Of a DNA stretch of 64,000 bases, positions 33,377 through 40,366 are shown in pieces. This DNA is from Oscillospiraceae bacterium. GTDB taxonomy: Bacteria; Bacillota; Clostridia; Oscillospirales; Oscillospiraceae. The position numbers and the translations under genes were made by a program. The stretch lies in the NCBI GenBank assembly GCA_017395085.1, contig JAFPWF010000006.1:1-64000 (forward strand), read 5' to 3'. The notes beneath the pieces were generated by a model that was given only the letters and a program-made list of their open reading frames with translations, did not search any database and had not been told where the DNA came from. The stretch's first letter is position 1, and the number at the start of each line of letters is the position of its first letter.

Positions 33377-34845
33377 GGTCTGTTCCCTGCCTTTCTGTGC
33401 TGCATCCAGTCGGCTACAATCTCACGCTCATCCATGTGGTGCTTTTCATGCCCGATGATCTGATAATCTTCATGGCCTTTTCCCGCCAGCAGAATCACAT
33501 CGCCGTCTTCTGCCATGTCGATGGCGCGGTGAATGGCTTCAATGCGGTCGCAGATCCGGATATACGGCGTTTTGCTGCCGGCAATTCCGGGTTCGATCTC
33601 GTCCAGGATCGCTTCCGGGTCTTCGGTTCTCGGGTTGTCGCTGGTCAGGATGACAAAATCCGCATTATCCGCCGCTATTTTCGCCATGATCGGCCGTTTC
33701 AGCCGGTCCCGGTCGCCGCCGCAGCCGAATACGCAGATCAGCCTCCCGGTCGTGGACGGGCGGAGGCTCTTCAGCACTTTTTCCAGTGCGTCTGGCTTAT
33801 GGGAGTAATCGGTAAACACATGATAATTGCCGTCGGTCGGAAGCGATTCGAGCCGGCCGCGCACGCCGTGCGCTTTCGCCAGTGCAACGGCACTCTCCTC
33901 CGGCGGGATCCCGACCGTCAGGGCGGCAGCCATTACAGCCAGTGCATTTTGAGAAGCGAAAGAACCTGGTACATGCAGCTGAGAAGGAATTCTCCGCCCG
34001 GCATACACGGTGTCAAAGATGACCCTGTCCGGCAGCAGACGGGCATTCTCCGAGCGAAGTTCCGCCTGCTCGCTGCTTCCGTAAAACATAACAGGGCAGG
34101 CATTGTCGGCCACCATAAAGCGGCCCCAGGCATCGTCCAGATTCACACAGGCGGTATCGCAGTGGTTAAACAAAATACGCTTTGCGGCAGCATAGTTTTC
34201 CATGCTGCCGTGCAGATCCAGGTGATCCTGCGAGAGATTGGTATATACCGCCGTGTTGTAGCGGATGCCCGCAACGCGCTTGAGTTCCAGCGCGTGGGAG
34301 GACACTTCCATCACCGCGACACGGCAGCCTTCATCCGCCATGCGGCGGAGGAGCTTCTGCAGTTCGTAGCTCTCCGGGGTCGTATGCTCGGAATGAAGCT
34401 CGCGGTCCCCAATCTGGATGCCGAGGGTGCCAATCAGGCCGACTTTCATGCCGCGCGTCTCTTCCAGCACATACTTCAGCAGAACGGTGGAACTGGTTTT
34501 CCCGCTGGTACCGGTGAAGCCGATCATAAACATCTCTTCGGAAGGATTACCGAAAAAGGCGCAGCTGCACAGTGCCAGGGCAAGGCGGCTGTCTTCCACC
34601 TGCACATAGGACACTGCCGACGCAGCCAATGCGTCGGTTATCGTCTCACAGAGGATCACGGAAGCACCGCGTTCCAGAGCTTTCGGAATATACTGATGTC
34701 CGTCGGTTTCAAAACCGCGGATGGCCACAAACAGGTCGCCGGGCTCGGTTTTGCGCGAATCATAGCTGATTCCGGTAATCTCGGTTTCCGGATCCGCCGT
34801 CATCGCCGCAACCGTCAGCTGACCGATCAGTTCTTTCAGTTTCAT
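33373..34845 (-). CDS. murE: UDP-MurNAc-tripeptide ligase MurE
   Basis: This 490-residue Mur ligase adds the third stem residue. The ATP loop is GFTGTSGKTSSTVL, and the carbamylated-lysine region is present. The motif DNPRTEDP matches the DNPR signature of ligases that add meso-diaminopimelate, so the wall is predicted to be DAP type. ATG 34845 lies four bases past the rsmH stop; the ribosome binding site AGAAAGAGTG is inside rsmH. Confidence 0.95.
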   Translation of the reverse strand: MKLKELIGQLTVAAMTADPETEITGISYDSRKTEPGDLFVAIRGFETDGHQYIPKALERGASVILCETITDALAASAVSYVQVEDSRLALALCSCAFFGNPSEEMFMIGFTGTSGKTSSTVLLKYVLEETRGMKVGLIGTLGIQIGDRELHSEHTTPESYELQKLLRRMADEGCRVAVMEVSSHALELKRVAGIRYNTAVYTNLSQDHLDLHGSMENYAAAKRILFNHCDTACVNLDDAWGRFMVADNACPVMFYGSSEQAELRSENARLLPDRVIFDTVYAGRRIPSQLHVPGSFASQNALAVMAAALTVGIPPEESAVALAKAHGVRGRLESLPTDGNYHVFTDYSHKPDALEKVLKSLRPSTTGRLICVFGCGGDRDRLKRPIMAKIAADNADFVILTSDNPRTEDPEAILDEIEPGIAGSKTPYIRICDRIEAIHRAIDMAEDGDVILLAGKGHEDYQIIGHEKHHMDEREIVADWMQHRKAGNRP

Positions 34846-34849
34846 ACTG

Positions 34850-35860
34850 CTACACTCTTTCTGCAACGCGCAGCCGGGCACTCCTGGCGCGCGGATTGGC
34901 GGCACACTCAGCCGGTGCCGGCAGAATCGGTTTTTTTGTTACGCTTCGCAGGGTCTGTACAAAGCCGCAGGTACAGACCGGAGCTTCCCGCGGGCAGGTA
35001 CAGCCATGTTCCCGCGCCGCAATCCCTTGCTTGACAATGCGGTCTTCCAGTGAGTGGAAAGAAATGACACAGAGCCTGCCGCCTTTCCGGAGCCAGTCGG
35101 GCGCGGTTTGCATCATCTGCTCCACCTCGCTCAGTTCACCGTTGACTTCGATCCGAATCGCCTGGAAGCTGCGCTTTGCCGGATGCTGCTTCTCGCGCAG
35201 AGCCGCTGCGGGCATAGCGCTGCGGATTATTTCAACAAGGCGGTCGGTCGTCTCGATGGGGGCAAGAGCTCTTGCCTTTACGATTGCTGCGCTGATGCGG
35301 CGGGCATAACGCTCTTCGCCATAGGTAAAAAGAATCCGGCTGAGAGCTTCCTCGTCATAGCCGTTTACTACATCTCTTGCAGTTTTGCTCTGGGAACGGT
35401 CCATCCGCATATCCAGCGGGGAATCCATCCGGTAAGAAAAGCCCCTCTCCGCTTCATCCAGCTGCGGAGAAGATACGCCGAGATCAAAAAGCATTCCGTC
35501 TACCGCGGGAATACCCAGATGGTCCAGGATTTCCCCCAGGTTTCCGAAAGTACCGTGTACCAGCGTCACTCTGCCGCCGAAGGGCTTCAGGCGTTCGCCG
35601 GCACGGACAATTGCGGTTTCATCCCGGTCGATGCCGATCAGCCGGCCGGTCGTCAGTTTTGATGCAATGGCCGCCGAATGCCCGCCCAGCCCGAGGGTAC
35701 CGTCCAGATAAATCCCTTCCGGGCGGATTTTCAGCCCGTCGATGCATTCCTGAAGCAGCACCGAAACATGTCCGGATTCTCCGGGTTTTCCCTCTCCGGA
35801 CTCGAAAGACAGATCCGTGATTTCTTTTCCAGACTGCTCTGAATGCCTTGCGCCGCCCAT
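34850..35860 (-). CDS. rsmH: 16S rRNA m4C1402 methyltransferase RsmH (MraW)
   Basis: This 336-residue methyltransferase carries GIYLDGTLGLGGHSAAI, DLGVSSPQLDEAERGFSY, LDMRMD and CVISFHSLEDRIVK. The C-terminus carries a Cys cluster (CTCPREAPVCTCG) that is common in Firmicutes RsmH. ATG 35860 overlaps the mraZ stop by one base (TGATG). The N-terminal extension before SGHVSVLLQECI is about 30 residues longer than in many homologues. Confidence 0.96.
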   Translation of the reverse strand: MGGARHSEQSGKEITDLSFESGEGKPGESGHVSVLLQECIDGLKIRPEGIYLDGTLGLGGHSAAIASKLTTGRLIGIDRDETAIVRAGERLKPFGGRVTLVHGTFGNLGEILDHLGIPAVDGMLFDLGVSSPQLDEAERGFSYRMDSPLDMRMDRSQSKTARDVVNGYDEEALSRILFTYGEERYARRISAAIVKARALAPIETTDRLVEIIRSAMPAAALREKQHPAKRSFQAIRIEVNGELSEVEQMMQTAPDWLRKGGRLCVISFHSLEDRIVKQGIAAREHGCTCPREAPVCTCGFVQTLRSVTKKPILPAPAECAANPRARSARLRVAERV

Positions 35861-36276
35861 CAGAAATCCAGTTCTTCCATGACTGCGGCAATATTTTCCG
35901 GCGTCGTCTCAAGGGCAAAGACCTCGGCCCAGCTATCGCTGTCCCAAAGTTCCGCGTGGTTATTGCAGCCGACGACGGTCACATTCTTTTTCAGGCCGGC
36001 CCAGTCCCGCAGATTCTGCGGCAGAAGGATCCTGCCCTGCGCATCCAGTTCACAGCGCACGGCATGAGCAAACAGAGGGCGCATTTTGCGCTGGCGGATA
36101 TAAGGCAGCGCATTGACCTTTTCCGTCAGGGATTCCCAGCTCTGAGCACTGTAGACGCTGAGGCAGCGATCCATGGACAGCGTTGCATAGAGCACCTGAC
36201 CCAGCTCATCCCTGAGCCGGGCAGGAATAAAGATCCTCCCCTTGTTGTCAAGTGCATGCTGATACTCGCCCGTCAT
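35860..36276 (-). CDS. mraZ: Transcriptional regulator MraZ
   Basis: This 138-residue protein has two SpoVT/AbrB-like halves (EYQHALDNKGRIFIPARLR and CELDAQGRILLPQNLR). MraZ binds direct repeats in its own promoter and controls the division and wall gene cluster. ATG 36276 is chosen (AAGGGGTGG upstream); the in-frame GTG at 36285 is the alternative. Four matching repeats lie immediately upstream, supporting autoregulation. Confidence 0.96.
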   Translation of the reverse strand: MTGEYQHALDNKGRIFIPARLRDELGQVLYATLSMDRCLSVYSAQSWESLTEKVNALPYIRQRKMRPLFAHAVRCELDAQGRILLPQNLRDWAGLKKNVTVVGCNNHAELWDSDSWAEVFALETTPENIAAVMEELDF

Positions 36277-36295
36277 GTACGCCACCCCTTATGAG

Positions 36296-36329
36296 CCACT
36301 TCGCTCCACTATTCACCACTATGCTCCAC
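36296..36329 (-). promoter_or_regulatory. MraZ operator: four GTGG direct repeats, 10-bp period
   Basis: On the minus strand GTGGAGCATA, GTGGTGAATA, GTGGAGCGAA and GTGGCTCATA follow each other without gaps. The GTGG cores are exactly 10 bases apart, between the -10 box and the mraZ start. This matches the known type of MraZ binding site. Confidence 0.88.
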
Positions 36330-36330
36330 C

Positions 36331-36359
36331 ATTATAGGGGACCGCCGCTGAAAAATCAA
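36331..36359 (-). promoter_or_regulatory. Sigma-A promoter of the mraZ cluster
   Basis: On the minus strand TTGATT (36359-36354), 17 bases, TATAAT (36336-36331), directly followed by the MraZ repeats. Confidence 0.85.
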
Positions 36360-36408
36360 GGGCTTCTTACAGCTTTTTTCTTCGGTTTTTCCTTTTCGTC
36401 ATTTTGCG

Positions 36409-36434
36409 CAAAAAACCGCCCCCGGAGGGGCGGT
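36409..36434 (-). terminator. Rho-independent terminator upstream of mraZ
   Basis: On the minus strand ACCGCCCC, a short TCCG-containing loop and GGGGCGGT are followed by six T residues. It ends the operon of uvrC, rsmD, coaD and the coiled-coil gene. Confidence 0.88.
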
Positions 36435-36464
36435 CAGAATCTGTTTCGATAACAGGGTGCGGGT

Positions 36465-37010
36465 TTACTGGAGGGTGATAAAGTCGTCTTCCCGGACTTC
36501 TTTTTCTCTCTCCCGGCGCGGAACCGCAGGTGCAGAAACCGCGCGCCCGCTGCCGTTGACGCTCTTGACCGAAGTGTGGGCAGACTGAATCGTTTCCAGA
36601 GAGTTCCTCAGACTGTCCTCGGCCTGACGCATGATGTCGTCCACATAGTCACCGGCAATCCGGCGCAGCTCGGCGCTCTTTGCCTCCGCCGACGAGATCA
36701 TCTCAGCGCTTTTCACGCGGGCCTGACGGACGATTTCCTGCTCTTCGAGCATGGTGCGGGCCTTTTCCTCGCTGCTTTTGCGAAGTGCCTCGGCTTCCTT
36801 TTTGGCATTGCCGATGAACTCGTCGCGCGCGGCAACCAGCCTCTTGGCTTCCGACAGAGATGCTGGCATCGTCGCCTTGATTTCCGTGATGATATCAAGC
36901 GCCTTTTCCCGCTCAATGATGCACTTGTCATTTCCGAGCGGAACGCCCCAGGCTTCCGAGATCATGCTGTAAAGGGTGTCCAGCAGTTCTATGACGTCGC
37001 CATTCTCCAT
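36465..37010 (-). CDS. Coiled-coil protein, DivIVA-like
   Basis: This 181-residue cytoplasmic protein is mostly long charged helix (SEAKRLVAARDEFIGNAKKE, then EEKARTMLEEQEIVRQARVK). It resembles the coiled-coil parts of DivIVA or ATP-synthase b-type proteins. It lacks a clear DivIVA N-terminal membrane-binding motif. ATG 37010 is preferred: it overlaps the coaD stop (TGATG) and has GGAGG eight bases upstream. A role in division or polarity is only suggested by its position near the division cluster. Confidence 0.8.
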   Translation of the reverse strand: MENGDVIELLDTLYSMISEAWGVPLGNDKCIIEREKALDIITEIKATMPASLSEAKRLVAARDEFIGNAKKEAEALRKSSEEKARTMLEEQEIVRQARVKSAEMISSAEAKSAELRRIAGDYVDDIMRQAEDSLRNSLETIQSAHTSVKSVNGSGRAVSAPAVPRREREKEVREDDFITLQ

Positions 37011-37519
37011 CAGTTTTTCCTCCATAACTTGGCTTTTTCTTCGATTTCCGGAATCAGCTCGTCCGGTACGAGGCCGGTCAGATCAGCGCCGTAGGTCGCC
37101 ATCTCGCGCACTACAGACGAAGAGAGAAAGGTATACTTTTCACTCGCCGTCAGAAACATGGTTTCCAGATCCGGGTTGATCTTTTTGTTGATCAGGTTCA
37201 TCTGAAACTCATAATCAAAGTCTGATGCGGCACGCAGGCCTTTTACAATGACGGCATTCGGGAACTGACGCGCATATTCCGCAAGCAGAATATCGGATGT
37301 TTCAACCCGGACGTTTTTGTAGCGTTCCGTCGCACGTTGAACCATGCTGACCCGTTCCTGGATAGAAAACATGGGTGAAGTCTTTGTGGCATTGAGCATG
37401 ACGCAGACGACAACCTCGTCAAAAATCTTGGCACTGCGGCGGATGATATTCAAATGTCCGAGCGTAATCGGGTCAAAACTACCGGGACAGATGGCAACGC
37501 GGCGATTCTCTGCGTTCAT
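37010..37519 (-). CDS. coaD: Phosphopantetheine adenylyltransferase CoaD
   Basis: This 169-residue enzyme performs the fourth step of coenzyme A synthesis. The nucleotidyltransferase motif PGSFDPITLGHLNII and the C-terminal SSSVVREMATYGADL are both present, as is KGLRAASDFDYEFQM. Its ATG overlaps the rsmD stop (ATGA). Confidence 0.96.
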   Translation of the reverse strand: MNAENRRVAICPGSFDPITLGHLNIIRRSAKIFDEVVVCVMLNATKTSPMFSIQERVSMVQRATERYKNVRVETSDILLAEYARQFPNAVIVKGLRAASDFDYEFQMNLINKKINPDLETMFLTASEKYTFLSSSVVREMATYGADLTGLVPDELIPEIEEKAKLWRKN

Positions 37520-38055
37520 TCGGAACTCCTTGTATAAAACGTCAGCGCCATGGAGCCATAATGCCGCCGGCGCAACAGCCGATACGGCGAAAGAAGATCG
37601 GGAAGAACCTCTTTCGCGCGTGATTCGCAGATTATTATACCACCTTCGTTCAGGTTGTCAACGGCATTTATCCGTTCCAGAACCGGTGCGTACAGGCCAG
37701 CGTCATAGGGCGGGTCGATGAAAATGATGTCAAATTTTTCCCCGCGGTTCAGATAACTCAGTGCGTCCGTCTGCAGAACCGGCGCCTTCATTCCGCAGCG
37801 TTTCAGGTTCTCGCGGATCAGCGAAACGGAGTTTTTGCTCTGATCGGTAAAAACCGCTTCGCGGGCGCCGCGGCTGAGCGCCTCGATTCCCAGCTGGCCT
37901 GTTCCGCCAAAGAGATCCAGCACCCGGCGGCCCTCCAGGTCAAACTGCAGGATGTTGAAGAGCGCTTCCTTCACATGGTCGGCAGTCGGACGGACTGCGT
38001 CGCCGGGCAGGCTTTTCAGCTGTCTTCCGCCGGCTGTTCCTGAGATGACACGCAC
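37516..38055 (-). CDS. rsmD: 16S rRNA m2G966 methyltransferase RsmD
   Basis: This 179-residue protein starts MRVISGTAGGRQL and carries RPTADHVKEALFNIL, VLDLFGGTGQLGIEAL and the catalytic IFIDPPYDAGLY. The start codon is GTG at 38055 behind AAAGGA. It lies inside the end of uvrC, an overlap of 40 bases in a different frame. The rsmD-coaD pairing is conserved in Firmicutes. Confidence 0.95.
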   Translation of the reverse strand: MRVISGTAGGRQLKSLPGDAVRPTADHVKEALFNILQFDLEGRRVLDLFGGTGQLGIEALSRGAREAVFTDQSKNSVSLIRENLKRCGMKAPVLQTDALSYLNRGEKFDIIFIDPPYDAGLYAPVLERINAVDNLNEGGIIICESRAKEVLPDLLSPYRLLRRRHYGSMALTFYTRSSE

Positions 38056-39866
38056 GTTTGATCGTCCTTTCGGTGAAGTGTTTCATAAACCGCCCGTGCC
38101 GCATTCCGCGGCACCACAGCGGAGAGCGCCTCAAGATCTGCCTCCCGAATCGCCCGGACCGAGTGGAAGTGCTGCAGAAGCGCGTTGCGGCGGCTGGGCC
38201 CGATGCCGTCGATTTCATCCAGAAGCGAACGCAGGCCTTCCTTCCGGAGGGAACGCTGGTACCGGATGGCGCTGTTGTGCGTCTCCTCCTGGATATTGCC
38301 GATGAGAGAAAACACCGCCTGATTCCCGGAAATGCCGATCTCCCTTCCGTCAGCCGTCACCAGGGCACGGGTTCTGTGCCGGTCGTCCTTGACCATGCCG
38401 AAGCACGGTACGGAAAGGCCCAGTTCTGTCAGCGCCCGCACGGCTGTCTGGGTATGGACTTCACCGCCGTCGATGAGCAGCAGGTCCGGAAGCGGAGCAA
38501 ACTTTTCATCCCCGTCCAGATACCTCTGAAAGCGGCGGGTCACCGCCTGGAACATGCTGGCGTAATCGTCCTGCAGGTCCTGATCGCGCATACGAAATTT
38601 GCGGTAGGCATTTTTCAGGGGTTTGCCGTCCTGAAACACCGTCATTGCGGCCACAATGCCCATATTCCCCAGATTGGAGATATCAAATGCCTCGATCCGC
38701 CGCGGAATATCGTCCAGTTCCAGCGCCCGCTGCAGCCACTCCAGCGTTTTGCTGCGCCGCTGCTCCTGCGTTGTCCGGCGGAAGATTTCCTCCTGCGCAT
38801 TCAGCTGGGCACTCTCCACCAGGCGCAGGCGCTCACCGCGCTTCGGTACCTCAAGAGAAACCTTCCGCCCGGCAGATTCGCTGATCAGCTCTTCCAGCGC
38901 TTCCAGCCCTTCCACCTCGCAGGGGAGAAGAATCGTCTTTGGCGGGACAGCCCCGGTCACGGTATAGTACTGCCGAACCAGGTTGGCAACGGCTTCGCTG
39001 TCGTCTTCGAGGGGCTCCTCAAGCATTTCCACTTCCTTGTCGGCAAGGTCGCCGCCCGAGAAGTGGAGCACGGTAAAGCAGCTTTTTGCACCGCGGCGAA
39101 AGCCCACGGCGTCGGTATCGTTAAATACGGTTGCGATGACCCTCTGGCGTGTCTGCAGGCCTTCAATGGCACGGATGCGGTCGCGAAGCTCGGCGGCGCG
39201 TTCAAAGCGCAGGTCTTCGGCAGCCTGTTCCATCTCCTGGCGCAAAGACTCGGTCAGTTCTTCGCTTTTGCCCTGCAGGATCAGGACCGCCTGGTCCATT
39301 CTTGTCCGGTAATCAACGGGGTCAGAGTCGCGCAGGCACCAGCCGGCGCATTTTTCCATATGATAGTTCAGGCAGGGGCGCTCCCTGCCGATGTCCCGGG
39401 GAAAACTCCTGCTGCAGTCCGGGAGCAGCAGCGCCGCAGACACCGCGTTGATGATAGTGCGGCTCTGGCTCCTGCCGCCGAAGGGCCCGTAATAGTCGGC
39501 GCCGTCCTTCAGCGCCCGGGAAGCGATTTCCATCCGCGGGTATTCCGCCCTGCGATCTACGCGGATGAAGGGATAGCCCTTGTCGTCCTTGAGCAGAATG
39601 TTGTAGTGCGGCTTATGCCGTTTGATCAGCGAGTTTTCCAGAACCAACGCTTCAAATTCGCTGCCGGCAACAATGACCTGAAAGTCAGCCACCTTTTCAA
39701 CCATGGCCGCAACCTTCGGGAGATGTTCGCCGTGAAAGTAGCTGCTGACCCGGTTTTTCAGTTTTTTCGCTTTGCCGACATAGATCACTGTGCCCTGTGC
39801 ATCCAGCATCAGGTAGACGCCCGGCAGAAGCGGAAGGCGGTTTGCTTTGTCAAGCAGTGCTTCCAT
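38016..39866 (-). CDS. uvrC: Excinuclease ABC subunit C (UvrC)
   Basis: This 616-residue nucleotide-excision repair nuclease has an N-terminal GIY-YIG domain (PGVYLMLDAQGTVIYVGKAK). A UVR motif (FERAAELRDRIRAIEGL, about 205) follows. The RNase H-like nuclease half (AFDISNLGNMGIVAAMTVF, LLIDGGEVHTQTAV) is intact. A C-terminal helix-hairpin-helix pair (DEIDGIGPSRRNALLQHF) completes it. The start follows GGAGAGCC. Confidence 0.96.
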   Translation of the reverse strand: MEALLDKANRLPLLPGVYLMLDAQGTVIYVGKAKKLKNRVSSYFHGEHLPKVAAMVEKVADFQVIVAGSEFEALVLENSLIKRHKPHYNILLKDDKGYPFIRVDRRAEYPRMEIASRALKDGADYYGPFGGRSQSRTIINAVSAALLLPDCSRSFPRDIGRERPCLNYHMEKCAGWCLRDSDPVDYRTRMDQAVLILQGKSEELTESLRQEMEQAAEDLRFERAAELRDRIRAIEGLQTRQRVIATVFNDTDAVGFRRGAKSCFTVLHFSGGDLADKEVEMLEEPLEDDSEAVANLVRQYYTVTGAVPPKTILLPCEVEGLEALEELISESAGRKVSLEVPKRGERLRLVESAQLNAQEEIFRRTTQEQRRSKTLEWLQRALELDDIPRRIEAFDISNLGNMGIVAAMTVFQDGKPLKNAYRKFRMRDQDLQDDYASMFQAVTRRFQRYLDGDEKFAPLPDLLLIDGGEVHTQTAVRALTELGLSVPCFGMVKDDRHRTRALVTADGREIGISGNQAVFSLIGNIQEETHNSAIRYQRSLRKEGLRSLLDEIDGIGPSRRNALLQHFHSVRAIREADLEALSAVVPRNAARAVYETLHRKDDQTCVSSQEQPAEDS

Positions 39867-39888
39867 GGCTCTCCTTAAACAAACAGAA

Positions 39889-39917
39889 GGGGCTGTCTCA
39901 GAACAGAAACAGTCCCC
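39889..39917 (-). terminator. Weak terminator-like hairpin after the HPr gene
   Basis: GGGGCTGT (39889-39896) pairs with ACAGTCCCC (39909-39917). The T-run on the minus strand is poor, so read-through into uvrC is likely. Confidence 0.45.
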
Positions 39918-39951
39918 TCAGTTCTCTGGTTAAATTCTGCCGAATCCCGGC

Positions 39952-40215
39952 TCACTCCGAAAAATCAGAGGCAATCAGTGCGGAAAGCGTTTCGATCGCT
40001 TCTTCTTCATCCACACCATCGGCAATGATCTTTACTGCCGTGCCTTTGACAATGCCCAGGGAAAGCACGCCCAGAAGACTCTTTGCGTTGACTCTTCTCT
40101 CTTCCTTCTCGACCCAGATGCTGCTCTTGAACTCATTGGCTTTCTGAATGAAGAATGTTGCGGGTCTGGCATGCAGGCCGACCTGATTGTCAATAACTAC
40201 TTCTTTGCTGAACAT
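39952..40215 (-). CDS. ptsH: HPr-type phosphocarrier protein
   Basis: This 87-residue protein has the phosphoryl-accepting histidine in GLHARPATFF (residue 15). The regulatory serine region NAKSLLGVLSLGI corresponds to Ser46 of Firmicutes HPr. It can therefore take part in both sugar uptake and HPr kinase-based catabolite control. No other PTS gene is in the window. The start follows AAGGAGAGGCAAGT. Confidence 0.92.
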   Translation of the reverse strand: MFSKEVVIDNQVGLHARPATFFIQKANEFKSSIWVEKEERRVNAKSLLGVLSLGIVKGTAVKIIADGVDEEEAIETLSALIASDFSE

Positions 40216-40281
40216 ACTTGCCTCTCCTTGATTCCAGTCAGAATAATCACAAAATCACGCAAAATCCTTGTGCTGTTCGCT

Positions 40282-40310
40282 ACTTTATCAAATTTATGGC
40301 CATACGTCAA
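40282..40310 (-). promoter_or_regulatory. Promoter of the HPr gene
   Basis: On the minus strand TTGACG (40310-40305), 17 bases, TAAAGT (40287-40282). Confidence 0.65.
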
Positions 40311-40366
40311 CAGATTTTCATGCTTTCGTTGTTTTGCCTATTTTCGGGACAGGCTGGATCTGAAAT

